Below are positions 25,830 through 35,840 of a DNA stretch of 64,000 nucleotides, piece by piece. Each line of letters starts with the position of its first letter. Within the stretch, counting starts at the first letter, position 1. Origin of the DNA: Mycobacterium adipatum. GTDB lineage: Bacteria > Actinomycetota > Actinomycetes > Mycobacteriales > Mycobacteriaceae. Both the position numbers and the translations under genes were made by a program. The notes beneath the pieces are model-generated. The model was given only the letters and a program-made list of their open reading frames with translations, searched no databases and was not told the origin of the DNA. The stretch covers positions 3,162,001-3,226,000 of the forward strand of contig NZ_CP015596.1 of the NCBI RefSeq assembly GCF_001644575.1. The letters run 5' to 3'.

Positions 25830-26453
25830 GTGGGCGACACGCCACATCAGGGGGAGTTGGATCTGTCTTCAGCCGGCGGTGCCACACCGCCCATGAGCAG
25901 CGCACCCGGCGAACCCGTGCAGGGCGGTCTCTTCCCGGATGATTCCATCCCGGACGAGTTGGTCGGGTACCGCGGGCCCAGCGCCTGCCAGATCGCCGGT
26001 ATCACCTACCGACAGCTGGACTACTGGGCGCGCACCTCGCTGGTCGTGCCGTCGATCCGCGGTGCCGCGGGGTCGGGCAGTCAGCGGCTGTACTCGTTCA
26101 AGGACGTCCTGGTCCTCAAGATCGTCAAACGTCTCCTCGACACCGGAATCTCGCTGCACAACATCCGCGTCGCGGTGGATCACCTGCGCCAGCGCGGTGT
26201 GCAGGACCTGGCCAACATCACCTTGTTCTCCGATGGCACCACCGTCTACGAGTGCACCTCCGCCGAAGAGGTCGTTGACCTGCTGCAGGGTGGACAGGGC
26301 GTGTTCGGGATCGCCGTGTCGGGCGCCATGCGGGAACTGACCGGCGCGATCGCCGACTTCCCGGGTGAACGTGCCGACGGCGGCGAATCGATCGCCGCGC
26401 CGGAGGACGAGCTGGCATCGCGGCGCAAGACCCGCGACCGCAAGATCGGCTGA
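25830..26453 (+). CDS. MerR-family regulator (Rv1830-like)
   Basis: 207-residue regulator. After a variable N-terminus (about 1-42) comes a MerR HTH (about 44-115): GYRGPSACQIAGITYRQLDY, then WARTSLVVPSIR, the wing SGSQRLYSFKDVLVLK and the helix ISLHNIRVAVDHLRQ. The C-terminal part is about 90 residues with no clear sensor cysteine cluster. GTG start at 25830, weak ribosome site (GAGAGGAT about 12 nt upstream). Followed by a strong intrinsic terminator, which closes the secA2-to-merR block. Confidence 0.85.
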   Translation: MGDTPHQGELDLSSAGGATPPMSSAPGEPVQGGLFPDDSIPDELVGYRGPSACQIAGITYRQLDYWARTSLVVPSIRGAAGSGSQRLYSFKDVLVLKIVKRLLDTGISLHNIRVAVDHLRQRGVQDLANITLFSDGTTVYECTSAEEVVDLLQGGQGVFGIAVSGAMRELTGAIADFPGERADGGESIAAPEDELASRRKTRDRKIG

Positions 26454-26476
26454 GACAGGCCGTCGCACGTCGAAGA

Positions 26477-26500
26477 GGGCCGCCGCGGGCGGCCCTTTTT
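26477..26500 (+). terminator. intrinsic terminator after merR
   Basis: Perfect 8-bp stem GGGCCGCC-GCG-GGCGGCCC followed by five T residues, 24 bp after the MerR stop. It is the only textbook rho-independent terminator I see in the window. Confidence 0.9.
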
Positions 26501-26682
26501 GTTGCCGTCTTCGGGCTCAGCGCCGCAAGTATCCACGGCTGCACGTGAATTCTTCTCGGTGGCATCGGTTTCCCGGGTGCGGGCGGCCCTGCGCGCGGCA
26601 TCCACGGGCCTGGGCAACGTGTCCGCGGCGGCGCCGCGACGCCGCGGCACCGATGTGGACGGCGCTGGATCTGGCCGAGCGG

Positions 26683-26688
26683 TAGAAT
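26683..26688 (+). promoter_or_regulatory. -10 of the glycine riboswitch/gcvP transcript
   Basis: TAGAAT, close to the TATAAT consensus. It places the transcription start near 26695, just before the first aptamer. No convincing -35. The sequence between the terminator and here is GC-rich and shows nothing else. Confidence 0.55.
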
Positions 26689-26703
26689 CGGCTCCGCATC
26701 GCC

Positions 26704-26890
26704 CTTGCGCGGGAGAGTTCCGTGACGGCCAGTCACGGGCGCCGAAGGAGCAACACCTCTCCGTCAACCTCTCAGGCCCCCAGGACCGCGCGCGGCCACG
26801 ATGCCTCTGGAAAGTGGCGCTGCGTGCGCCCGCCCATGGGGAAAGGCCCGGTGGCCGAATCTCTCAGGCGCCCCGACAGAGGGAGAGGGA
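26704..26890 (+). promoter_or_regulatory. tandem glycine riboswitch
   Basis: Two consecutive glycine aptamers. Aptamer 1 has the hallmark GCGGGAGAG (26709-26717), GCGCCGAAGGAGCAA (26740-26754) and CTCTCAGG (26769-26776). Aptamer 2 has CCTCTGGAAAG (26805 on), GGGGAAAGGCCCGGTGGCCG and AATCTCTCAGGCG, closing with ACAGAGGGAGAGG (26877-26889). Glycine binding normally turns on glycine-cleavage genes, and gcvP begins 36 bp later. No clear terminator stem lies between aptamer 2 and gcvP, so control of translation or antitermination cannot be decided by eye. Confidence 0.92.
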
Positions 26891-26925
26891 CGTGGCTGTG
26901 TGCGCCCTCGACCAGGGGAGATCTC

Positions 26926-29754
26926 GTGTCTGTTGACCATTCCGGCTTTGTCGGCCGCCATATCGGACCCGACGCCGATGCCATCGCCACCATGCTGGGC
27001 GTCATCGGTGTGGGCTCGCTCGATGAGTTGGCCGAGAAGGCGTTGCCGGCGGGCATCCTCGACGCGGTGGACGGCAACGGTCTGGCGCCCGGGCTGGAAC
27101 ACCTGCCGCCGGCCGCGACCGAGGAGGAGGCGCTCGCCGAACTGCGCGCGCTGGCCGACTCCAACACCGTCGCCGTCTCGATGATCGGCCAGGGCTACTT
27201 CGACACGCTGACCCCGCCGGTGCTCAAGCGCAACATCCTGGAGAACCCCGCCTGGTACACCGCCTACACGCCGTACCAGCCCGAGATCAGCCAGGGCCGG
27301 CTCGAGGCGCTGCTGAACTTCCAGACCATGGTCGCCGACCTGACCGGCCTCGATGTGGCGAACGCGTCGATGCTCGACGAGGGCACCGCCGCCGCCGAGG
27401 CGATGACGCTGATGCATCGCGCGGTCAAGGGCCCGTCGAACCGTCTGGTGGTCGATGCCGACGTGTACGCCCAGACCGCGGCGGTGATCGCCACCCGCGC
27501 CGAGCCACTCGGCATCGAGATCGTGACCGCCGACCTGCGCGACGGCCTGCCCGACGGCGACGTCTTCGGCGTCATCGTCCAGCTGCCCGGCGCGAGCGGA
27601 CGCATCGACGACTGGTCGGATCTGATCGCCGCCGCCCATGAGCGTGGCGCGCTGGTCGCGGTCGGGGCCGACCTGCTGGCCGCCACCCTGATCACCCCGC
27701 CCGGTGACCTCGGCGCCGACGTCGCCTTCGGCACCACCCAACGTTTCGGTGTGCCCATGGGATTCGGCGGCCCGCACGCCGGCTACCTGGCGGTGCACAC
27801 CAAGCACGCCCGCCAGCTGCCGGGGCGGCTGGTCGGGGTCTCGCTCGACGCCGACGGCACCCCGGCCTACCGGCTGAGCTTGCAGACCCGCGAACAGCAC
27901 ATCCGCCGGGACAAGGCGACCAGCAACATCTGCACCGCGCAGGTGCTGTTGGCCGTGATGGCCGCCATGTACGCCAGCTACCACGGCGGGGCCGGATTGG
28001 CGGCGATCGCCCGCCGGGTGCACGAGCAAGCCGCGAAGATCGGTGCGGCCCTGGGCGATTCGCTGGTGCACCAGACGTTCTTCGACACCGTGCTGGCGCA
28101 CGTGCCCGGCCGCGCCGATGAGGTCGTGGCGGCCGCCAAATCCGCCGGTATCAACCTGTGGCGCGTGGACGCCGACCACGTGTCGGTGGCCTGTGACGAG
28201 GCCACCACCGACGCGCATGTCGCGGCCGTGCTGGAGGCGTTCGCGGTGACGCCCGCGCAGCCCTCGGGCACCGATATCGCCACCCGGACATCGGAATTCC
28301 TGACCCACCCGGCGTTTCACCAGTACCGCACCGAAACCTCGATGATGCGTTACCTACGATCGCTGGCCGACAAGGACATCGCGCTGGACCGCAGCATGAT
28401 CCCGCTGGGTTCGTGCACGATGAAGCTCAACGCCGCCGCCGAGATGGAGCCGATCACCTGGCCGGAATTCGCCGCGCAGCATCCGTTCGCCCCGGCATCG
28501 GACAACCCGGGCCTGCGCCGGCTGATCGCCGACCTGCAGGACTGGCTGACCGGGATCACCGGCTACGACGAAATCTCGTTGCAGCCCAATGCCGGCTCGC
28601 AGGGGGAGTACGCCGGGCTGCTCGCCATCCAGGCTTACCACCGTGCCAACGGCCAGGCCGAACGTGACGTCTGCCTGATCCCGTCCAGTGCGCACGGCAC
28701 CAACGCCGCCTCGGCCGCGCTGGTCGGGATGCGGGTGGTGGTGGTGACATGCCGGGCCAATGGTGACGTCGACCTCGACGACCTGCGCGCCAAGGTGTCC
28801 GAGCATGCCGAGCGTCTGGCCGCGCTGATGATCACCTACCCGTCCACTCACGGGGTGTACGAGCACGACGTCGCCGATATCTGTGCCGCGGTGCACGATG
28901 CGGGCGGTCAGGTCTACGTCGACGGAGCCAACCTCAACGCGCTGGTCGGGCTGGCGCGGCCGGGCCGCTTCGGCGGCGACGTCAGCCACCTCAACCTGCA
29001 CAAGACGTTCTGCATCCCGCACGGCGGCGGCGGCCCCGGTGTCGGCCCGGTGGCGGTGCGCAGCCACCTGGCGCCGTACCTGCCCGGGCATCCGCTGGCC
29101 GACGAGCTCGGCGATGACTACACGGTGTCGGCGGCGCCCTACGGGTCGGCGTCCATCCTGCCGATCACCTGGACCTACATCCGGATGATGGGCGGGGCCG
29201 GATTGCGGGCGGCGTCACTGACCGCGATCGCCTCGGCGAACTATGTGGCCCGCCGCCTCGACGAGTACTTCCCGGTGCTCTACACCGGTGAGAACGGCAT
29301 GGTCGCCCACGAGTGCATCCTCGACCTCAACGGCATCACCAAGGCCACCGGAGTCACCGTGGACGACGTGGCGAAGCGGTTGGCTGACTTCGGTTTCCAC
29401 GCGCCGACCATGAGCTTCCCGGTGGCCGGCACGCTGATGGTGGAGCCCACCGAGAGTGAGAGTCTGGCCGAGGTCGACGCGTTCTGCGACGCGATGATCG
29501 CCATCAAGGCCGAGATCGACAAGGTCGGCACGGGGGAATGGCCGGTCGAGGACAATCCGCTGCGCGGCGCCCCGCACACCGCCGACTCGCTGCTGGTCGA
29601 GAAGTGGGAGCATCCGTACACCCGCGAGCAGGCCGCCTACCCACTGGGCAAGGGGTTCCGGCCAAAGGTGTGGCCGCCGGTGCGCCGGATCGACGCCGCC
29701 TACGGCGACCGCAACCTGGTGTGTTCCTGCCCGCCGGTGGAGGCATTCGCTTAA
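26926..29754 (+). CDS. gcvP: glycine dehydrogenase (decarboxylating), P protein
   Basis: 942-residue PLP enzyme that decarboxylates glycine and loads the aminomethyl group on GcvH; equivalent to Rv1832 (gcvB). It is the fused single-chain form of the P protein, with two related halves. The PLP lysine is K693 in [16 protein letters not shown]. The N-terminal [17 protein letters not shown] is diagnostic. GTG 26926 is preceded by AGGGGAG at a 6-nt spacing. The frame is open through the riboswitch, but those codons are not part of the protein. Its TAA stop is part of the next gene's -10. Confidence 0.95.
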   Translation: MSVDHSGFVGRHIGPDADAIATMLGVIGVGSLDELAEKALPAGILDAVDGNGLAPGLEHLPPAATEEEALAELRALADSNTVAVSMIGQGYFDTLTPPVLKRNILENPAWYTAYTPYQPEISQGRLEALLNFQTMVADLTGLDVANASMLDEGTAAAEAMTLMHRAVKGPSNRLVVDADVYAQTAAVIATRAEPLGIEIVTADLRDGLPDGDVFGVIVQLPGASGRIDDWSDLIAAAHERGALVAVGADLLAATLITPPGDLGADVAFGTTQRFGVPMGFGGPHAGYLAVHTKHARQLPGRLVGVSLDADGTPAYRLSLQTREQHIRRDKATSNICTAQVLLAVMAAMYASYHGGAGLAAIARRVHEQAAKIGAALGDSLVHQTFFDTVLAHVPGRADEVVAAAKSAGINLWRVDADHVSVACDEATTDAHVAAVLEAFAVTPAQPSGTDIATRTSEFLTHPAFHQYRTETSMMRYLRSLADKDIALDRSMIPLGSCTMKLNAAAEMEPITWPEFAAQHPFAPASDNPGLRRLIADLQDWLTGITGYDEISLQPNAGSQGEYAGLLAIQAYHRANGQAERDVCLIPSSAHGTNAASAALVGMRVVVVTCRANGDVDLDDLRAKVSEHAERLAALMITYPSTHGVYEHDVADICAAVHDAGGQVYVDGANLNALVGLARPGRFGGDVSHLNLHKTFCIPHGGGGPGVGPVAVRSHLAPYLPGHPLADELGDDYTVSAAPYGSASILPITWTYIRMMGGAGLRAASLTAIASANYVARRLDEYFPVLYTGENGMVAHECILDLNGITKATGVTVDDVAKRLADFGFHAPTMSFPVAGTLMVEPTESESLAEVDAFCDAMIAIKAEIDKVGTGEWPVEDNPLRGAPHTADSLLVEKWEHPYTREQAAYPLGKGFRPKVWPPVRRIDAAYGDRNLVCSCPPVEAFA

Positions 29755-29757
29755 CCT
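29752..29757 (+). promoter_or_regulatory. -10 of lipZ-like gene (leaderless)
   Basis: TAACCT overlaps the gcvP stop codon (29752-29754) and is 6 nt before the GTG start at 29764. Confidence 0.45.
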
Positions 29758-29763
29758 GACTCC

Positions 29764-30630
29764 GTGTTGCCTGCAGCTGTCCAGGAGTGGCGCGCCGGTG
29801 GACGCTTCCTGACCACCTCGGCCGGTTCGGTCTTCGTCCGGTCCGCGCCCGGCACCGGACCCACGGTGCTTCTGCTGCACGGGTTTCCGTCGAGCTCCTT
29901 CGACTACCGCGCGGTGGTCACCGCGCTCGGCGGGCGGCCGTGGGTGACCATGGATTTCCTGGGCTTCGGTTTGTCGGACAAACCCCGTCCGCACACATAC
30001 AGCCTGCTGGAGCAGGCCGATCTGGTGCAGGAGGTGTTGGCGCAGACTACCACCGGGCCGGTGTCGATGGTCGCCCACGACATGGGCACCTCGGTGGCCA
30101 CCGAGCTGCTGGCCCGGGATGTCGACGGGCAACTGCCCTTCGATCTGCGTTCGGCCGTGCTGACCAACGGCAGTGTGATCCTGGAGCGGGCCAGTCTGCG
30201 CCCCTCGCAGAAGGTGTTGCGCGGACCGCTGGGGCCGGTGCTGTCCCGGCTGACCGGACGGGCCGGATTCGTGCGTGGCTTCTCCAGACTGTTCGGTGAC
30301 GCACACCCGCTGAGCCCCGACGAGGCGCAGGCGCAGTGGGCCCTTCTGTCGCACAACGACGGGCACCGCATCATGCACCTGTTGTGCGCCTACCTCGACG
30401 AGCGGGTGCGTTATGCCCCGCGCTGGCACGGGGCGATCAGCGCGTGGCAGAAGCCACTGGGTTTCCTGTGGGGACTGCAGGACCCGGTGGCCACGGTCAA
30501 CGTCCTGGCCGGACTGCGTGAACTGCGCCCGACGGCCCCGGTCGTCGAGTTACCCGGTGTCGGGCACTACCCGCAGGTGGAGGTGCCGGAGTTGTTCGGC
30601 AGGGAGGCGCTCGGACTGCTCGCGCTGTGA
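29764..30630 (+). CDS. alpha/beta hydrolase (LipZ-like; haloalkane dehalogenase/epoxide hydrolase type)
   Basis: 288-residue hydrolase that matches the position and length of M. tuberculosis LipZ (Rv1834). The oxyanion-hole motif is LLLHGFPSSSFDYR. The nucleophile elbow reads VAHDMGTS, so the nucleophile is Asp106, not Ser. That places it with haloalkane dehalogenases, fluoroacetate dehalogenases and epoxide hydrolases instead of true lipases. The catalytic His is in LPGVGHYPQVE. No signal peptide. GTG start by a leaderless promoter. The substrate is unknown. Confidence 0.82.
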   Translation: MLPAAVQEWRAGGRFLTTSAGSVFVRSAPGTGPTVLLLHGFPSSSFDYRAVVTALGGRPWVTMDFLGFGLSDKPRPHTYSLLEQADLVQEVLAQTTTGPVSMVAHDMGTSVATELLARDVDGQLPFDLRSAVLTNGSVILERASLRPSQKVLRGPLGPVLSRLTGRAGFVRGFSRLFGDAHPLSPDEAQAQWALLSHNDGHRIMHLLCAYLDERVRYAPRWHGAISAWQKPLGFLWGLQDPVATVNVLAGLRELRPTAPVVELPGVGHYPQVEVPELFGREALGLLAL

Positions 30631-30679
30631 GCTGCGCCGCACGCCCGGCGCGCTGCCGAGGGCGAGTCCGGCTGCGGGG

Positions 30680-30685
30680 TAGCTT
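30680..30685 (+). promoter_or_regulatory. -10 of EEP-family gene (leaderless)
   Basis: TAGCTT, 7 nt before the ATG at 30693. Confidence 0.45.
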
Positions 30686-30692
30686 GGGCCCC

Positions 30693-31547
30693 ATGGACCG
30701 GCTGTGGCAGCGCATCTTCGGTCGCCCGGCGACGGTGCCGGTGCTGCGGTTCGATCCCGGTCGGCAGCGGTGGAACACCGAGCGTGGCAACCGTACTCGA
30801 TGCGACGCCGAGCGGCTGGCGCTCAGCACATACAACATCTGGTTCAACGAGGAGCACGCCGATCAGCGTCACCGCGCGATCGCCGACCTGTTGGCCCGGG
30901 AAGCGCTGGACATCATGGTCTTTCAAGAGGTCACCCCCGCCGCCCGCGCGGTGTTCCTCCAGCAGCCCTGGATCCGGGAACACTACCGCAGTGCCGCGGT
31001 CGTCGGCGGGCGCCGCGGCAATTACGGCATGCTGTTGCTGTCCCGCATCCCCGTCGACCGCGTCAGCTACACCCGGCTGCCGACCCGGCTGTCGCGCGGA
31101 TACCTGACCGCGCAGCTCACCGTCAACGGCGAGCGGCTGATCGTGGTCGGCGTCCACCTCGAAAGCGGAAAGGCCTCCGCTCCGCTGCGTGCCCGCCAAC
31201 TCGGGCTGATCTGCGGGTCCGTGCGGAACGCCGAGAACGCGGTGGTGCTGGGTGATTTCAACCTTCGTGACGGGGAGAACGGCATTCTGCCTGCCGACTA
31301 TCGGGACGTCTGGCCGATGCTGCGCCCCGGCGAGCCGGGATACACCGAGGACACCACGATCAACCACATGCGGTTCGACATGAAGGACAAGCACCGCCAC
31401 GTCCGGTTCGACCGGGTGCTGACCAAGGGGGACAGCTGGTTTGCGGAATCGGTCGACCTGTTGGGGCGCGAGCCGATCTCCCCGGCACTGCCGCGGGTGT
31501 TCCCCTCCGATCACTTCGGGGTGCGGTGCGTGCTGCGCCGGAGTTGA
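30693..31547 (+). CDS. endonuclease/exonuclease/phosphatase-family protein (TDP2-like)
   Basis: 284-residue EEP-fold metal-dependent phosphodiesterase. The core motifs are STYNIWFNEE, IMVFQEVTP with the metal Glu, VVGVHLESG, VLGDFNLRDGEN and the terminal SDHFGVRCVL with the catalytic Asp-His. The set, especially the TYNIWF opening, is closest to tyrosyl-DNA phosphodiesterase 2-like proteins. The N-terminal 45 residues (a basic segment, then VLRFDPGRQRWN) are unassigned. Possible role in removing protein adducts or phosphodiesters; not established. ATG 30693 by leaderless spacing. Convergent with the VWA gene (5-bp gap). Confidence 0.78.
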   Translation: MDRLWQRIFGRPATVPVLRFDPGRQRWNTERGNRTRCDAERLALSTYNIWFNEEHADQRHRAIADLLAREALDIMVFQEVTPAARAVFLQQPWIREHYRSAAVVGGRRGNYGMLLLSRIPVDRVSYTRLPTRLSRGYLTAQLTVNGERLIVVGVHLESGKASAPLRARQLGLICGSVRNAENAVVLGDFNLRDGENGILPADYRDVWPMLRPGEPGYTEDTTINHMRFDMKDKHRHVRFDRVLTKGDSWFAESVDLLGREPISPALPRVFPSDHFGVRCVLRRS

Positions 31548-31552
31548 CGGGT

Positions 31553-33583
31553 TCAGCCCAGGAACGCGGCGACCGCATCGGCGAGACCGGGATCGTTCGC
31601 GCCGGGCACATTGCGGTACTCGCCGCCGCTGGCCCGCGCCACCTCTTCCCACGTCGACCGGTCCGGATCGTCGCCCACGTCGATGACATTCACCGCCACC
31701 GGGCGTTCGGGGTCCGCCGCACCCTGGACGTAGGAGATCAGTCCCGGGCCGTCCAGACTGCGGTCGGTGTGCGGACCGGATGTGATCACCAGCACCGAAT
31801 TCGGTTCGCCGGCCCGGAAGTTGGTCAATGCCTCGGCATAGACGAGTCGCAGCGTGGTGAAGGACACCGCGCCGCTGGCTGATCCGCCCTGGGATTGCAG
31901 GCTCGAACCCAGCGCCGCCGACCGCGGGGTGCCGCCGACATCGTCACCGAGCGGACCGGTGGTGATCGCCGAGCGACCGGCCACTCCGTCGAAGGTCCAC
32001 AATCCCACCGCCGCTGTGGGGGGCAGTTGCTGCAGTCGATCGTCGAGTGCGCTGGCGACATCGGTCAGCCCGGGTGTCGCCTGGCCGAGCATCACGGTGA
32101 CGGTGCCGCCTCGGGCCGGTGTGGCCAGCCGAGTGGCCAGCGCGGCGCGCGACGCCGGATCGCCGAACGACAGCGGCTGCGCGAGCGCTGGGAAATCGGT
32201 GACCGGACTGCTCGGCGGTGCGACACCCTCGACGCGGAAGCCGGCCTTGGCAAGCTCGGCGAGTTGTTCGGGTTTTCGCATGAAGCGGTCGAACTCGCTT
32301 GCCGCGGTGAGCTGTTCCTTGGACAGCCAGTCACCGCTGAGCAGCACTGCGGGGAAATCGGCGACAGCGGTCGGACCCGAAGGGATCCAGGCGCTGAGGA
32401 CATTGGCGGCGTCGGCGACATCCGCACCCCGCTCGAACAGCTTCTGCTCGGTGGTGGCGACCGCGTGTACGGGTGCCGTCGCCGGGTCGGAGGCGTTGAC
32501 GAGGGCATCCAGTGCCGTCGAGGCCGCGGTATCGGCCAACTCGGGTTGCCCGGCCAGCAGCCGTTGTGCGGCACCCGCGCCGGCAGAGCCCGGCGACCCG
32601 GCGGGCGCCGACGCGGCGGCCACCGCCTCGGCGGCCAGATAGGCGGCGTCGCTGTTACCGGTGAGCGGCAGCGACAATTTGAGTGCGCCCCAGCCCGGCA
32701 GGTTGAGCCCGTCCAGTGCGGCCGGATCGCTCTGCAGTCCGGGCAGGCTGGACCAGTTCTGCTGGGCCAGTGCCGCTTTGAGCTCGGGGCGGACGGCGAG
32801 CACGACCGGCGAGCTCACCAGCGGGCGGCTGTCGATGACGGTCTTGCCGCCGCTGGCGGTTTCCAGCCGCGCCGAGGAGATCGAACTCGCCGGGATCCAC
32901 AGTGCGGGGCGCTCGCCGAGATCGCCGGGCCACGCCTGGCCGAAACCGTCGATCACCGCGGTGGAGTCCGCGGCCTTGACCGCGACCTGCACGCAGCGGT
33001 CACCCACCGGATCCGCGGTCTTGCTGTACTGCTCGGCCAGGGTGCCGACCTGATCGGCGATGGCGGGATCGGCGATGACCGCGACCGTCACCTCGCCCTC
33101 GACGCAGCGATCGGCGGAGGCTTGGCTGCGGTTGGACAGGGCGTCGCCGAAGAAGCGCCACAGAATGACGGCGCCGACCACCACGACGACGGTGATCAAC
33201 GCACCGATGACGACCGGGCTGACCTTGCGCCGGCCCGGAGTCACCGCACGGTGACTGCCCGTCCATTCACCGCTGTCGTAGGCGCGCTGGCGACCGGTGA
33301 CCGAGAACGCCTGGGTGGGCTGATCCTCGTCGGCGACCGCGGGGAATCCGCGCGGTGCCGGTGCGGGCTCGTCATAGCCGGCACCGGTGTCGTAGCCGGA
33401 GTCGCTGTCGTATCCGGAGTCGTCGTCGTAGCGGTAATCGTCGGGACCGTATTCGCCTGCGTCCGCACCGAAGTCACCGAAACCGGAGCCGCTCCCGGCG
33501 GCGTCTGACCCGTAACCGGCGTCCGGCCCCTGGGAGGTCCGGTCGCCGGTGTCGTCGGGGTCGGGAATGCTGTGCCTGCCCAT
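31553..33583 (-). CDS. membrane-anchored VWA-domain protein with solute-binding-like region
   Basis: 676-residue protein equivalent to Rv1836c. An acidic, Tyr/Asp/Gly-rich cytoplasmic N-terminus (1-118, repeats of DSGYD) leads to one membrane helix (about 122-144). The first extracytoplasmic region (about 155-460) resembles a type-2 solute-binding protein (VTVAVIADPAIADQVGTLAEQ). A C-terminal von Willebrand A-type domain follows (AAVGLWTFDGVAG ... VLVITSGPHTD). The MIDAS metal site is not clearly complete. The unusual tail could be a docking site or a kinase target because it is rich in Tyr, Ser and Asp. Function unknown; co-directional with glcB 46 bp upstream. Confidence 0.8.
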   Translation of the reverse strand: MGRHSIPDPDDTGDRTSQGPDAGYGSDAAGSGSGFGDFGADAGEYGPDDYRYDDDSGYDSDSGYDTGAGYDEPAPAPRGFPAVADEDQPTQAFSVTGRQRAYDSGEWTGSHRAVTPGRRKVSPVVIGALITVVVVVGAVILWRFFGDALSNRSQASADRCVEGEVTVAVIADPAIADQVGTLAEQYSKTADPVGDRCVQVAVKAADSTAVIDGFGQAWPGDLGERPALWIPASSISSARLETASGGKTVIDSRPLVSSPVVLAVRPELKAALAQQNWSSLPGLQSDPAALDGLNLPGWGALKLSLPLTGNSDAAYLAAEAVAAASAPAGSPGSAGAGAAQRLLAGQPELADTAASTALDALVNASDPATAPVHAVATTEQKLFERGADVADAANVLSAWIPSGPTAVADFPAVLLSGDWLSKEQLTAASEFDRFMRKPEQLAELAKAGFRVEGVAPPSSPVTDFPALAQPLSFGDPASRAALATRLATPARGGTVTVMLGQATPGLTDVASALDDRLQQLPPTAAVGLWTFDGVAGRSAITTGPLGDDVGGTPRSAALGSSLQSQGGSASGAVSFTTLRLVYAEALTNFRAGEPNSVLVITSGPHTDRSLDGPGLISYVQGAADPERPVAVNVIDVGDDPDRSTWEEVARASGGEYRNVPGANDPGLADAVAAFLG

Positions 33584-33629
33584 CCCTACCCTCTTAGCTC
33601 GTCGTGTCGAATGCCCCGCCGAAGTCTAG

Positions 33630-35813
33630 TCACTGGCTCGCGGCACGCGCCTTGAACTCGCGGCGGCGGCGGTGCAGGATCGGCTCGGTGTAGCCGCTGG
33701 GCTGCTGGGTCCCGGCCAGGATCAGCTCCTGAGCCGCCTGGAACGCGATGCTGGCCTCCGGGTCGGGGGCCATCGGCAGATAGTCGGGATCTCCGGCGTT
33801 CTGCTCGTCGACGACCGCGGCCATCCGGCGCAGGCTGGCCTTGACGTCCCCTTCGGTGATCACACCGTGGCGCAGCCAGTTGGCCAGTAGCTGGCTGGAG
33901 ATGCGCAGCGTGGCACGGTCTTCCATCAGCGCGACGTTGTGGATGTCGGGCACCTTGGAGCAGCCGACGCCGGCGTCGACCCAGCGCACCACGTAGCCCA
34001 GGATGGACTGGCAGTTGTTGTCCACCTCTTCGTGGATCTCATCGGGTGACCAGGCCAGCTCGCCGGCCAGCGGGATGGTCAGCAGCTCGTCGATGGTGGC
34101 GCGCTTCTTCCCGGCCAGTTCCTCCTGCACCGCGGCGACGTCGACCTGGTGGTAGTGCATGGCGTGCAGGGTGGCCGCAGTCGGGGAGGGCACCCACGCC
34201 GTGGTGGCGCCGGCGCGGGGCTGGCCGATCTTCTGCTCGACCATATCGGCCATCAGATCGGTCATCGCCCACATGCCCTTGCCGATCTGCGCGCGCCCGG
34301 ACAGGCCGGTGGCCAGACCGACATCGACGTTGTTGTCCTCGTAGGCCTTGATCCACGGCTGCGATTTCATCGCGCCCTTGCGGATCATCGGGCCGGCCTC
34401 CATCGAGGTGTGGATCTCGTCGCCGGTGCGGTCCAGGAAACCGGTGTTGATGAACACCACCCGATCGGCGGCGGCCTTGATGGCGGCCTTCAGGTTCAGC
34501 GTGGTGCGGCGCTCCTCGTCCATGATGCCGACCTTCAGGGTGCCCTGGGGCAGGCCGAGAACATCCTCGACGCGGCTGAACAGCTCACAGGTGAACGCGA
34601 CCTCGTCGGGGCCGTGCATCTTGGGCTTCACGATGTACACCGAGCCGGTGCGGCTGTTGCGGTACGGCCCGTTCTGGTCGCCCTCGGACAGTCCGTGCAT
34701 CGCGATCAGACCGGTGAACAGCGCGTCCTGGATGCCTTCGGGAACTTCCGCGCCGTCCGCACCGTCGGCGTCGAAGACGATCGCGTCATTGGTCATCAGG
34801 TGCCCGACGTTGCGCACGAACAGCAGGCTGCGTCCGGGCAGGGTGAGCTCACCCTCGCCGTCCGGGCGGGTGAAGACACGGTCGGGGTTGAGCACCCGGG
34901 TGAACGACTTGCCGCCCTTGCTGACCTCTTCGGAGAGATCGCCGCGGTTGAGTCCCAGCCAGTTGCGGTATCCGAGCACCTTGTCTTCGGCGTCCACGGC
35001 GGCCACCGAGTCCTCGAAGTCCATGATGGTGGTGATCGCGGACTCCAGCACCACATCCTTGATGCCGGCCTTGTCGCCGGCGCCGATCGGGGAGTCCGGG
35101 TCGATGAGGATCTCGATGTGCAGGCCGTTGTGCTCCAGCAGCACCGACCAGGACGGGGAGCCGAGTTCACCGGTGTAGCCGACAAAGGCGCTCGGGTCGG
35201 CGAGGGCGGGCGAGAGCTGTCCGTCCTCGATCGTCAGGCCGTCGATATCGGCCCACGAGCCCGACGCCAGCGGCACCGCCTCGTCGAGGAACGTGCGGGC
35301 GTAGGCGATGACCTTGTCGCCGCGGACCGTGTTATAGGAGGAGCCTGCCTCGGCGCCACCCTCGTCGGAGATGACGTCGGTGCCGTACAGCGCGTCGTAC
35401 AGCGACCCCCATCGGGCGTTGGCCGCATTCAGGGCGAACCGGGCATTGAGGATCGGCACCACCAGCTGCGGGCCGGCGGTGCTGGTGATCTCGGTATCGA
35501 CCCCGGAGGTGGTGACGGTGAAATCGTCCGGTTCCGGAGTCAGGTAGCCGATATCGGTGAGGAACTGCTTGTACTCGGCCGCGTCGAACGGGCCGATGAC
35601 CCGGGCCCGGTGCCACTTGTCGATCTGGGCCTGCAGGTCATCGCGGCGCGCCAGCAGATCCTGGTTCTGCGGGGTGAGGTCGGCGACGACCTTGTCGACA
35701 CCGGACCAGAAGGTATCGGGGTCCAGGCCGGTGCCGGGCAACGCTTCGGCCGTGATGAAGTCATGCAGAACCTTGGCAACCCGCAGGTTGCCCACCGTCA
35801 CGCGCTCGGTCAT
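33630..35813 (-). CDS. glcB: malate synthase G
   Basis: 727-residue malate synthase G, condensing glyoxylate with acetyl-CoA in the glyoxylate shunt; equivalent to Rv1837c. Visible signatures: [23 protein letters not shown], then [17 protein letters not shown], and [15 protein letters not shown] with catalytic residues. The C-terminal region contains [29 protein letters not shown] with the catalytic Asp. Full-length for isoform G, which is larger than isoform A. ATG 35813 after GGGAGGAAAC. Also known to appear at the mycobacterial surface as an adhesin (established for M. tuberculosis, not seen here). Confidence 0.96.
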   Translation of the reverse strand: MTERVTVGNLRVAKVLHDFITAEALPGTGLDPDTFWSGVDKVVADLTPQNQDLLARRDDLQAQIDKWHRARVIGPFDAAEYKQFLTDIGYLTPEPDDFTVTTSGVDTEITSTAGPQLVVPILNARFALNAANARWGSLYDALYGTDVISDEGGAEAGSSYNTVRGDKVIAYARTFLDEAVPLASGSWADIDGLTIEDGQLSPALADPSAFVGYTGELGSPSWSVLLEHNGLHIEILIDPDSPIGAGDKAGIKDVVLESAITTIMDFEDSVAAVDAEDKVLGYRNWLGLNRGDLSEEVSKGGKSFTRVLNPDRVFTRPDGEGELTLPGRSLLFVRNVGHLMTNDAIVFDADGADGAEVPEGIQDALFTGLIAMHGLSEGDQNGPYRNSRTGSVYIVKPKMHGPDEVAFTCELFSRVEDVLGLPQGTLKVGIMDEERRTTLNLKAAIKAAADRVVFINTGFLDRTGDEIHTSMEAGPMIRKGAMKSQPWIKAYEDNNVDVGLATGLSGRAQIGKGMWAMTDLMADMVEQKIGQPRAGATTAWVPSPTAATLHAMHYHQVDVAAVQEELAGKKRATIDELLTIPLAGELAWSPDEIHEEVDNNCQSILGYVVRWVDAGVGCSKVPDIHNVALMEDRATLRISSQLLANWLRHGVITEGDVKASLRRMAAVVDEQNAGDPDYLPMAPDPEASIAFQAAQELILAGTQQPSGYTEPILHRRRREFKARAASQ

Positions 35814-35840
35814 GTTTCCTCCCTTAGCAGTCGGACTAGT

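Noticed and set aside
26670..26690. A GGCCGAGCGG stretch resembling the D-arm of a tRNA-Ser/Leu
   Set aside because: No acceptor, anticodon or T arms follow; the sequence belongs to the promoter of the glycine riboswitch.
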